DNA from: Ophiostoma sp. CBS 140.51
Taxonomy: Eukaryota; Ascomycota; Sordariomycetes; Ophiostomatales; Ophiostomataceae
Assembly: GCA_029298735.1 (NCBI GenBank)
Contig: JANSLP010000261.1
Span: 1 to 46,668, forward strand
DNA: 46,668 nt
Direction of reading: 5' to 3'
This document shows positions 10,783 through 21,177 of this stretch, piece after piece. The notes under the pieces are model-generated. The model made no database searches, was not told the DNA's origin, and saw only the letters and a list, made by a program, of their open reading frames with translations. The first letter of the stretch is position 1. Each line of letters begins with the position of its first letter. Both the position numbers and the translations under genes were made by a program.

Positions 10783-11129
10783 CGATCTCTGTACATTGAA
10801 GGCGGTGTGCCCTGGCTGGGCGCCTACCACTACTCGGACCTCTACATGTTTATGGGCTCGTACATGATCGCGCTAGGCGTCATCCCCGCGTTGGAAGTAG
10901 GCACGTTTGAGACCATGCAAGACTTTTTGTTGTCGTTTGTCCAGGATCCATACAACGGTCCCGCGTCACTCGGCTATCCTGCATACTCCCCACCCCCCCA
11001 CTCACCGGGAAAAATGGAGGTGACCTGATCCTGTTTGGTGCTGACAACAAGACGAGTCAAATCGTTGCTAGGAACGTGGTAGAGGGCGTTTGTCACATCG
11101 CTGGAGATACTTGCAATCTGTCTCCGTAA
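10783..11129 (+). pseudogene. C-terminal remnant of a type-B carboxylesterase, frameshifted
   Basis: The translation has the feel of the last ~115 residues of fungal carboxylesterases. It contains PWLGAYHYSDLYMFMGSYM, a helix MQDFLLSFVQDPYNGP, LGYPAY, and a final strand LILFGADN ending near GDTCNLSP. The first part reads in one frame to about 10990 and the last 37 codons in another. The shift falls at or near a run of seven C residues (about 10991-10998). The catalytic Ser and Glu regions and the whole N-terminal body are missing. It lies between the left duplication arm and the chitinase gene, so it marks former gene content of the island. Confidence 0.6.
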
Positions 11130-11300
11130 GTCTGATGCTCACTACCGTAAGGAAATTGGGTTGCTGGAGCTATATGAAGGGAAGTTGTAAATTGAGAGAA
11201 ATTTATAAAGAATGAGTTTCGAGGCAGCCACAATAGTGTGTTTTCTCTTACACAGTACACACCCAACTTCCACAACATGTCAGATGAAGGTTGTCACTGC

Positions 11301-14300
11301 TTAACACGTGTAAAAGCAGTCCATCTGCCGGTTCTGCGCAAGGGGAAAGAATTGGTCAATATAAAGAGTTTCTTCCTCGAGCCACGACAGAATGGACGTG
11401 GGCAAGACAGAAAGAAAAGAAAGGAGAGAGAGAAAACTTACAACGGGTGTCTTGCTACCCATATCGTATTTTCCTACGTTACAATACGCTGCCTTTGATT
11501 TGTCCGTGTCTGTCGTCGTCCAAGTGTGACCACTTGCCGTAAACTTTATGTTGCAGTCGTAGAGCATTGGGCCGTTCGAGTCGTCGCTGCCGCTGATAGC
11601 GTCTGTGCCAGAGGCTAGACAGTCCAACAGTGAGACCCCGACGTCGGCGGGCAGCCTCGAATCGACAGCGAACCAGGCAAACACGGCGCCCAGGTCCTTG
11701 TTCCAGACAGAGTCCACGTTGCTCTGTTTGCCATTGTCGGGGTCATAACTAGTCATGGTGATCTGGACTGCCTTTTTGTCGGACGCCTTCTTATTGTTCG
11801 AGTTGGTGAAGACTTCTTTGAGGTGGAAGTGGCACTGTCGTACTGTCGACGACGGGGAGGGCGAGGGCGGCTTTGACGAAGAGGTCGGACGCGGTGTCGG
11901 TAGTGGCAGGCCGGACAAGGGAATGATGCCCAAGTACGGATTACTCTTGTTCTATTTTTGAACATTAGGATGATGGGAAAGCATTAAGCCTGGGGAATAA
12001 GCATACTGACCGGATCTTGGGGATCGTGGTAAAAGGGTGGTAGCCCATCTGGTGAGTCGTCACAGTACCAGTCGTCGTTGCAGCCCTTGCCACACTGGCC
12101 CGGCCCCAGTACAATGCTTGGTGAACGTCCTTGCATATCTGGCGGAAGACTTCCGTGCCCCGAGCCCTTGAACGGGGTGACCAGGGTGTCCGATGAGCAC
12201 AGCGGGCCCGGCTCGCCGGGCTGCCATTCAATACCCGGTCCGTTGTTGTCATCGTCATCGTTCAAATTGCGATCGTTGTTATAGTAGTTCTCATCGGTCC
12301 AGAACCGTTCATCCGCAATATTGGGGCAGATGGATTTTTGTGCTGGTGTCATCTTAGCAAGATCCTCCTTCACGAGACACGACAAGTCTTGGGGCAGCTG
12401 GCCATTCCAGATCGTCCGGACTTTCATGTCCTCGTGTGAGTTTGACTGATAGTCCGACGGGACATGCAGGCGACGTGACAGTTTTGAGACTAATATTTTC
12501 TAAGAAACGGAATGGTACGTTAGTTTTTCACAACATGTATGCTGAGTTGAAGAGACAATTAAATAAAGACATGAAGGGAGAATAATATGAGAAAACATAC
12601 CACATTCCTTAGCTCTTTAATCCGTGACTGTAGGTCACTGTTAGGGAGTCCTCTAAAGTAGGCAACCAGACCGGCGACCTGCGGTGCAGCTATATTGGCG
12701 AACAAGAGCCTGTTAGCCTCCTTTCTTTTTCTACGCTTGCCTCTCCATTGATCATTTGTATTTTTCTTATGCTTGGGCCCTATCTTACCATATGATGTCC
12801 CTGACTGCTCGTTGCCGTCATTCGGCATGACCTCGTCATCAAGGACTTGCCATAAAGACTCTCCAGGCGCGTGGATCTGTACGTAGGCACTTATTTGGCT
12901 AAAATCGGGCTTTTGGCCATTCTTGTCCGAGGCACCGATGAGCATGACGGAGTTTGCAAATTCTCGAAGTTGATATCGGTTCGGTGAACCGGGAATGGAG
13001 TTGTACATCGCGTCGTCTGGATATGCGGCGCACTGTGGCCAGGTTTTCACCGGGTCCAGTGTGAACTCGTTGCCAGAACACATGACAATGACAGCGTTCA
13101 GTTTATAGAGTTCATATAGAATGGCGGCTGCAAAGGAGAGGGGAGAAGAGGGTGAAGAGAGAGAGAAATCACTAGTTAGCTTAAATGAAGGAAACGAAGC
13201 AACATACACAGCACAGTATGCAGGGCAGCAAGGACAAGATAAAACAAAAACAAAGAAAAGAGAATAGAACTTACTGCCCATTGCATGTATACTGTTTATG
13301 GGCGACCTTTCCACTCTTAGATCTGTGAAAGACAGGTTGATTACAGACGACTGGCCTTTTTCTAGCCGCGTGGTAATGCTTTCGAGAATACTCACCAAGC
13401 CGTCATTGACCCAAAAAGCGACTTCCATGTCGTGCGCATCGATATACGTGCCCTCACCAGCTGACACGGCAATCAAATTGCTACGTTTAGCAATGCCCAA
13501 CTGTCGGCCAACAGCCATGGCCGCCACCTGTGAGGAATGGAAGTCTTCATGAATGTATGGGCTGCCATAGACGCCGTTGTTGACATATGGGCCTGCACGT
13601 TCGCCGTACGCAAGAACAGGCAATTCGCGCATCTGCACGCCTGCAAATTCCTATTAGGCGTCGTTAGCTCAGATCACGGCCCGTTCAAGATATTAAAGGA
13701 ACAGTTGGGGTACACTGGAAAGCATCATAATTACCGGATGGTCCATCCACGGGAAATCTTCAGTCTCCATTATGTACACATTTTGGCCTTGGCCACCGGA
13801 TGGGTGGTAATAGAAGCGGTAGTTCGACCCGGTGAGGGACTGGCTGTTGGGCCATGTGGCGCCTATGGGGGTTGAGACCTGAGATGCACTCCACGAACCA
13901 GTAGAGGCAACCACATCAGCGTCTCGCTTGATGTTCTTTTCTTGTCCCGCCTCGTGCAACTCCGTTTGGTTTGTCGATTCGTGTGTCACCTCGTTTGTTC
14001 TTGATCTTGTTCTTGGCAGCGTCGACCGTCTGCTGCGTGGTCTCGATGACCTGCCTAGATGGCTAGTTGGGTCTAAGGGGGGAGCGGGTACTATGTAAAA
14101 GAATGCTCGTATCTAGTGAGAAGAAAAAGTAAGTCAAAAAGAAATGAAAAGAAAAAATAAAGAAAAGAAGGGTGGTGAAAGTGAGCAACTCCTACCTTTC
14201 TCCCATTCTTGAGCGCCAGCAGTTCATTTTCGAGGCGTCTGGTGGCATCCTCCAAAAAATAGCCAGCTGTAAAACCGCTGTGCGATGGCGCCCAGGCCTT

Positions 14301-17300
14301 GGTGAATTTAAGCTGCCGGTTCGCCTTGAAGTCGTCCAGGACCCGGTCGATATCGCCCACACTAAAGGGGTCCTCGGGGATCACAATGCAATATTGGCCA
14401 AACCAGCAATCGAGATTATCCGGGTTGGCGTCTGCTTCACGCTTTGGTTTTGGTTTTGGTTTTAGTCTTGCAGGGGGTCCTTCTTCATCACTGTACTTAT
14501 GTCTCTTTTTGGGTGGAAAGACAACCATGCCCGTGACATGCGGACAGTCTGGGTTGTTTAGGACCGTGCTAGTGGCCGTCTCCGTAGGCTGCAGATTGCA
14601 GCCAGTTCGTGGAATCCGCGTTGACATCACAGTGGAGGTTGACGTCCAGGTACTCCTTCCGCTGGTCGTCACCGTCGCCTGTACTGACACAGCTGTATCG
14701 TATACCGTGGTTCTGCGTGCACATGATTCTGTCTGGTCGTTTTTCTGCGGTGTGGTCCATTTGTTGTCATTTCCACGTCTATATGCCGTCAGTTATTTAA
14801 TTGTAAAGAGGAAATAATGCCGTATCATTATTCACAGGAGAACCTACGTCAGAATGATATGAGGTTCAGGTTTGATGTTGATGTTGAGCCCCGGTGGCGG
14901 TTTGATGGCAGCAGGATCCGGTGGTGGGAAACTGGTAACAATGTAAGTAGAGGATGGTACATTCTGGCGACAACAATTCTGATGCTCACATATAAAGACC
15001 AGGCGGGATTGGGCCCTTGATACGGAAGCCTTTGAAAACGAAGCCAGGCCAGGAGAAACAAATCTGGACCTGTTAGTATATTTCGTATTAAACAAATAAC
15101 AAAGAACAAAGAGCAGCAGTGAAGCATACATACCTTGAGGAACCATGCATTGCATGGTATAACATCATTGTCATCTTTGTCCGTAGGCTCGATGGACCCA
15201 GGTGGCCAGGTTGCGATGACAGCTGTGGCTACAGTGGTCGTCGTCTTGGTCTTAGACTGCGATGGAGATGGAGGAGGCGATGCCGATGGTGAAAAGACGT
15301 AGGGTGGTTGTGTGACCATACTGGCCGTACTGGCTGTATTGGCCGTATTGCTCGGCGCCTGCCAAGGATCCTGGTTGGTGACTCCGCCCGGGGGTGGCCA
15401 CTGCCCCGTCGTGGGCCAGTTCGGCAAGCTGATGGTGCGGGACGTTACTGTCGCTGCGCCGCCGGGCTTGGACGTCACAGGTAGCACGATTGGCGGCATT
15501 GGGATAATGGGAATTGGCGTAAAGGTGTCCCCACCACTGCGCCCCCCGCCAACGTACACCGGTGAGTAGGAGATGGACGCTGTTGTGAGTGTGACTGCCG
15601 TGGTGATGGTTTCGGTCAGTGTGGATGACGGTCCCTGGTAGACCTCGATGGAGATGGTGTATGTGGCTGTGACGGTTGTCGTGGGAATGGCACACTCAGG
15701 CATGATCAGACGGCACGGTGCATGGCAGAACGCGGTGCGGTTGACCGTTAATTTATCTTGATCTTGGCAAACCAGCGAAGGGTCAATGTAAACATCGGAT
15801 ATGTTCAGTCCCTGTCCCACTGCGATGGGTGTTAGTTATGAGCTCACAAATTCGTGAGAATGTGGCAACTTACTAAAGTCAACAGACCAGAACATGGTGC
15901 CGCCTAGAGGGGGGGTTACTCGTCAGTGTTGGAAGTGGTGATTGGGATGGGGAATAAGTGAAAAACAAATCGATCTTTTCACAATCTTTCATACTCACCA
16001 AATCCGTATTTGTCGGCCAGGTTCGCTTTCTTTAGCTGCCACGTCTCCTGGTCGTCGTATCCAATCCAATTTTGTTGTTTGTCGCCCCACGTGAAATACT
16101 TCATCATCGTCGTGGGATCGAGAGTCGGGCCTGGCTTGTTCTGGAGCTTGGCATCGGAAACCTTCTTCTGGATCTCGTCGTACGACAAGACGCCTGAAAA
16201 GTCAGTGCAGATCCCTGCCTCGTTTCCACCAGTCCACGAGCAGTTGCCATCCATGGTACGACAGTTCGGGTCTGCCAGAGTAAATCCGCGCCCGTAGATG
16301 GCCATGCCAAAGTTGATCTTGGAAAAATCGAGGCCATCAAACGCAAGAGGGATGATGTCCTTGTAGATTTCATCCGCGTCGGTATGGCCTTTGACAATCT
16401 TGCTTTTGCTGTCCGATGCCCCTATTTGTTTTACGTGAGTATGAAACTCTGTAAATTTTGTGACTTGTTCCAAAGGCAGAAAAAAATAAAAATAAAAAAC
16501 GTAGATAAATAAATAGTACTTCACTTACAAACACCATGAAGGTCATAGGCCATAAATCCAAACCAGTCGACATACGGCTGCATAGCGACGGCATCATAAT
16601 CTGTTATTGTTAGAAAGAAGAGTCCTAAAACAAAACGAAGAGAATTGACAAAAGGAACATCCATCAAAGCATCTGACATACAACGTAGATACCAGAAATC
16701 GGGTGCCAAGGCCACGCTGATGCCGTATTTAGTGCCAAATGCCTGCCGCATCTCGCGAACCAAGGACACAAAATTTTTTGTATCCTCGGGACGTCCACCT
16801 CGATCTTCCGCCACGGGGTATTCCCAGTCAAGGTCAATGCCCTGGAAGCCGTACTTGTCCATAAAGGCAATCGTGGACTGAATAAACGCCGCCCGTCGGT
16901 CCTGGGTCATGGCCATGTCGCTCCATGTGCTGTGTGTCGAAACGTCCGCGGCGGTGTCGGTCTCGGCATCCGGGTCGACGCCCGGATCACTAAAGTCAAA
17001 TCCGCCGACGGCCATCCATGTCTGTGGACCATTGGGTCGGTATTTGATGGCTGTGAACTCCTTGTACAGGGGCTCCTTGGTCGGGTCGTCGACAATGTGA
17101 AAAGTCTTGGGGTTGATGGCGCCAAAGGCATAGTACAGGTGTGTCCAGCGGCCACCGAGCGGGATGTTGGTATCAAGCGGAATATCACCGGGCCGGACGG
17201 GCGGGCACTTGAACTGGCCGTCCCGGAACTGGCGTTTGTGAATGTTGGAGCTTTGCCAGTAGCCGATTTTGCGAGCGTGGCCAGATGTAGAGGCGACGCT

Positions 17301-18110
17301 GCCGACGGCCTTCGGCATCTTGGGGGCTTGATTGACGTTAGCTCGAACAAACAAATGATGAAAAGAATACAGACTGCATGCAAATGTTCTTACCTGGATC
17401 TCCGCAGTAGCCCATGCCTTTTTGGCAGTCGCCCTTGCCAGTCCCAAATCCGTCAGAGTGCAGGCAATGCACGTCCTATCAAAAACAATTAGTAAAAATG
17501 ACACATCGTATCCGAATGTACAATGTGTCAAGAGATTTAAATGATTGACATACCTCGTAGCCACACCAGCCAGACCAAGAGCAGCACAGATTCATGCCAC
17601 ACGCCAAATTTCCGCCCAAACTCTTGCGGCCACACATGGCTGTGGCATTGCAGTTGCTCACACACCCGGCACCACAGTTCTCTTCCTCGAAGCCACACTT
17701 TCCATTGCTTCCACAGCCTTGCATCCATTGTTAGTACATGATGGTACGTGATCATGGTGCGCCGATGGCGATAACAGTTTCGCACATACATGAATCCTGT
17801 TTGGAACATGAAGAGTTAGTAAACGTCTAGTTTCGTAGCTTTCCGCTCAATAATACCAGCACCAAACACAACGTACATCTTCACAGATACCTGTGGGACA
17901 CAAAAGCGGTCCCGGTGGTCCCTTTGGTGTGGTGAGACCGATGGACTGCCCGGCCAGCATGGCAAGCGAGTGGTTAAACACCAAGGCTTCGGCCTTGGCT
18001 TCGACGTCGGCGGTGAGGTTGTGAAACTGACGATTTCTCGTATCCAGTCTCGCTGAAAGAACCGTGTTTATGAACAGCAGCACGGCGGCTGCTGCACGTC
18101 GGAGTAACAT
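11301..18110 (-). CDS. Secreted chitin-binding GH18 chitinase fused to a subtilisin-like domain (predicted 1767 aa)
   Basis: Nineteen exons are inferred: 17877-18110, 17790-17796, 17554-17717, 17394-17475, 16682-17326, 16529-16600, 15999-16421, 15874-15903, 15134-15819, 14990-15069, 14848-14931, 14196-14778, 13735-14112, 13275-13650, 13127..12789, 12601-12689, 12011-12499, 11442-11951 and 11301-11333. Every junction is GT-AG and keeps phase. Residues 1-20 are a signal peptide. Cys-rich type-1 chitin-binding (CBM18) sequence spans about 80-160. GH18 spans about 163-552, with GIDLDWEYP (catalytic Glu331), MAYDLHG and GGTMFWSVDF. Ser/Thr/Pro-rich linkers and subgroup-C-type tail motifs follow to about 1030. 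A subtilisin-like S8 domain covers about 1130-1425: HPEFAG, FHSSQVAAMAVG, VMCSGNEF and SGTSYAAPQVAGL. A Cys-containing tail completes it. The family includes killer-toxin-alpha-like chitinases, but no LysM module was seen. The exact 3' exons are least certain. Confidence 0.82.
17790..17796 (-). other. Seven-nucleotide microexon (exon 2 of the chitinase fusion)
   Basis: The exon GATTCAT is flanked upstream by an intron ending CAAACAG and downstream by a donor GTATGT. The upstream intron has donor GTACGT and branch ACTAAC; the downstream one has branch TACTAAC and acceptor GCAAG. Skipping it puts the following 164-nt exon out of frame and meets a stop. Including it restores the conserved Cys-Cys-Gly of the chitin-binding module (DSCCG). 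Confidence 0.75.
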
Positions 18111-19247
18111 GGCGGTTGTCGTTGCTTTTGGTTCGCTTCTGTTTGTGTCTTGCGCAGATCTAGTATGATTTCCTAAAATGGATACATACATCTAATGTGT
18201 CCGTTTCCACACCCTGCATTCCGTTTGAGTGGTCTTTATACAATAGGACGAATCTATGTACTCCTCATATCCAACTTCAATTGTCATTAACATCCCACGG
18301 GGCACAGGCAGTAGATTCCCAACAGTTGTACGCCCATTTAAACACATATCCAACATCAAAAATAGGCACTCTAAAATCCGTAGCCAGATTTCCCTTGCGT
18401 ATGTTGGCGATATCGGCCAAGCCCCTTTGATATCTAGGATTTTGACTGTGTGCTGGCCTGCCGCATTTCCTGTACTTCCTTGTATCTATTTTACAGTTTA
18501 CATTTCTAGATGGAATGTGTTCGACACGTTCCGTGCCTCGTTGCTTAAATTTCAGGAGTGGCCGGCGGTCGTGGGCCAAAGCCAACTACGGCAAGCTTTT
18601 AAAGCCGAGGATGCTGTTCAGTATCATAGACGAGGTCCCTGAATCTTGGCAGTTGGGAGTTGTGACTTGTGTTGGAAGTTGGGAGGTGCCAACAGGCCCG
18701 TCGTCCGTTTTCCATTTACCCCTGTGCGGAGCGAATATTCAGTGTTCTTGCCGCAGACGGTGCCGTCCTGTGATGAAAAGTCCCTCCAACCAACACGCAC
18801 CGGACCCGATGAAGGGACGGGGCGGCTAGTCGAACGTCGACGTGAAAAATGCAGGTCTGAGATTAAAATGAGAAAGGATGAAGATGTTATCAGGCCATAG
18901 CGCTCTGGATAATTCCACGGCTGTTGGTTGGATGAGAATAAAATTGTTGGCAGCATAAGAGAAATATTATATACCCGGAGACACACATTTATCTTCAGCA
19001 GTTGTTTAGTCTACTGTGCCGCAAGCGTGCATCCTCGATCACGCATTCTCCCGTATTCTGTACTTTAACTAGGGCAGCAGTTGTTGGGGGGCAGCGGTGC
19101 TCCCACTTCAATGTTTTTTTTTTTTTTTCACCAACTATATCCCGCTGTCTTACTTATTTCACAACATAGAACAGCACAGAAGAAACACAATAGCACAAAA
19201 GATCAGAAAGAAAAAGAAAAAGAAAAGAACACGACGCTTTGCAAATC

Positions 19248-20861
19248 ATGGAGCACGACAACGACGACGTCCTCGATCGGCCGGCGGGACTCGATATCTC
19301 CCCCGGTGGCAGGAGGGTAGCGTACCACGTACGCACGAGAACGAAAGTAGAAGCAACAGAAGGAACAACAACGACAGAAACGACAGAAACGACGTGGAAA
19401 TACACGTCCAGCATCTGGGTGGCCGATGTGGGCAAACCGCACTCGGCGCGGCGTATTACATATGGCACGGCCGACGATTACTCGCCAAAGTGGTCCCCCG
19501 GCGGGGAAATCATTGTCTTTCTATCCAACCGTGATGACCAGCAGGAGCAGGAAGAGCACGAAATGTTTGGAAGGCATACACCGTACGGATGGCACGAAAA
19601 TCAAGAAGCTCAAGAAGCCCAAGAAGCTGAGGAGTTGAAAGACTCGAAAGACTCGAAAGACTCGAAAGACTCGAAAGACTCGAAAGAGATGGTAGAATTT
19701 GACGACAATGGGTACTCTACCTACTGGAAGGAATGGTACAACCGCCTCTCACTACAAGAAGAGATGGCCAACTACCCATCGCCCGCAATGCCCGTGAAGC
19801 CCCAGCCACAAGAAAAAAACAAGTACGGGCTGTATCGTTTCCAGCTAGGTGTCGACACAGAGCCGGTGCCATTTCCGTCGTTTTCCCCCCGGAGCATTAG
19901 GCAATTTGCCTTTAACCAAGTTCGAGGTGAACTGGGTGTCCTCTTTGTCGAGCAACTCACAACATTAAGTGGATGGACCAAATGGGGCCAGCATCACGCC
20001 AACATCCAGTCGCTACGGAAAGTCAGCAAAAGGAGACTCAAATGTGGGGGCAGCGGTTACGTGACGGCAGTGGCGACACGGGTGGTGGCGCCGACGTGGA
20101 CGGTAACATCGGGGCGTGCGGTCGTCAGTACGGGGGCGGATACAAGGAGCGCAGTGCCGGTGACACCTCCGACGATCAACGGCGGCCGGCGCAATGTAGC
20201 TTTTATAGTACGGGACAGGTCCGACCTGGCGTCGACCGAGGACCAGTATCAGTACTATATCTGGCTAGGCGGCGACCGGTGGTGTCCAGAGCCCATCACC
20301 GTTGACACAGGGCCCAGAGGTCGACCGTTTCCATTTGCCATCGTCGACGTGGCATGGGCGGGTGGGAAGCTCTACATTCTCGAAGGCGGTGAACGATCAG
20401 TCATTCACCGTCTCGACCATGTTGATAGATTTGTTTTCACATGTACCAAAGTGTACGGGACTGGGGGCGACGATAGCTACGTGGTCGGTATCAGCAGCCT
20501 GCATGACGACATTCTCGTGCATACACGCGACGAAGATGGCGACAGGCTACACCTTTTTCTCGATGGCCGCACCATATGGCAACAAAAGGGCGTCATCCAT
20601 GAAGCAGTTGCCGTCCGGACCGAAATGCGTCGCCATAGTGAGGGCAAGAACGACCAGAACGACCAGAATGTCCGCAGAGTGAAGATCGTGGCCATGATCA
20701 TGGCAGACGGTCGGGTTCTCCAAATCAAGGTTGCGGACAAGGCTGAGGACGGGGCTATAGACGAGGCTGCGGGCAAAAAGGACAGCACTAATAACCCACG
20801 AGCCGTAGTCTTGGCCGAGCATACTGAGACTGTTGTGCCACACTCCGTGCCTGGGAATTGA
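19248..20861 (+). CDS. S9-peptidase-type beta-propeller protein without peptidase domain, right copy
   Basis: The 537-residue single-exon protein is paralogous to the gene at 8344-9759. The start is the ATG opening MEHDNDDVLDRPAG, which aligns with the paralogue's start. An in-frame TTG three codons upstream is not used. Propeller-type blades are visible (SSIWVADVGKPHSARRITYG, DDYSPKWSPGGEIIVFLSN). The protein is longer than its paralogue mainly through a charged insert at about 120-170, with QEAQEAQEAEE and then a KDS minisatellite. As in the paralogue, no hydrolase domain, signal peptide or TM segment is seen. Both copies are intact despite clear divergence, which suggests both are under selection. 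Function is unknown. Confidence 0.82.
   Translation: MEHDNDDVLDRPAGLDISPGGRRVAYHVRTRTKVEATEGTTTTETTETTWKYTSSIWVADVGKPHSARRITYGTADDYSPKWSPGGEIIVFLSNRDDQQEQEEHEMFGRHTPYGWHENQEAQEAQEAEELKDSKDSKDSKDSKDSKEMVEFDDNGYSTYWKEWYNRLSLQEEMANYPSPAMPVKPQPQEKNKYGLYRFQLGVDTEPVPFPSFSPRSIRQFAFNQVRGELGVLFVEQLTTLSGWTKWGQHHANIQSLRKVSKRRLKCGGSGYVTAVATRVVAPTWTVTSGRAVVSTGADTRSAVPVTPPTINGGRRNVAFIVRDRSDLASTEDQYQYYIWLGGDRWCPEPITVDTGPRGRPFPFAIVDVAWAGGKLYILEGGERSVIHRLDHVDRFVFTCTKVYGTGGDDSYVVGISSLHDDILVHTRDEDGDRLHLFLDGRTIWQQKGVIHEAVAVRTEMRRHSEGKNDQNDQNVRRVKIVAMIMADGRVLQIKVADKAEDGAIDEAAGKKDSTNNPRAVVLAEHTETVVPHSVPGN
19641..19685 (+). repeat. Coding minisatellite, 5 x 9 bp
   Basis: Five exact copies of GACTCGAAA encode five Asp-Ser-Lys units in the right propeller protein. 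A degenerate copy precedes them. The left paralogue lacks the array, so the array expanded after duplication or was lost on the left. Confidence 0.95.
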
Positions 20862-21177
20862 GAAGATTGGGGCAGGTAGGATACAGGTGTATTTCGAGTG
20901 AAGAGAATTTGTGATACGTTGTTTTATGTTACATCGTGTTTCTTTTCTACTCAGGACATTTCTTTTACAACTTGTAACATTTCTGGATAATTTTAAAGCT
21001 TCCATTTTATGTTCTTATGATCTCAAAATTGATTTTTCGTGTTTCTGTTATGTTTGCCCAACAAGGTGCTGAACAAAATCTTTGAAGTTGCACAACTCAA
21101 GATACAACTCATATTCTCCCTAAACACTAAATACCAGACTATTTTATTATCAGGCGGCACAAAATTTGCTCAGTCTA

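Larger units (their letters stand above)
18490..20900 (+). repeat. Right arm of the diverged inverted duplication
   Basis: This is the inverted counterpart of about 8300-10450. The upstream 750 bp (18490-19247) contains no gene and matches the promoter side of the left propeller gene, including the 20-mer at 19034-19053. A run of 14 T residues follows near 19115-19128. The short stretch 18111-18489 between the chitinase start and this arm holds only the chitinase promoter. Confidence 0.8.

Noticed and set aside
11301..14800. Treating the subtilisin-like half as a separate downstream gene
   Set aside because: No signal peptide or convincing start occurs at the junction, and every intron between 14.1 and 15.2 kb keeps phase through linker motifs typical of the chitinase family's C-terminus.
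17870..18110. LysM domain at the N-terminus of the chitinase
   Set aside because: Related chitinases often carry LysM, but residues 21-75 here lack the LysM pattern. Only CBM18-type cysteines are seen.
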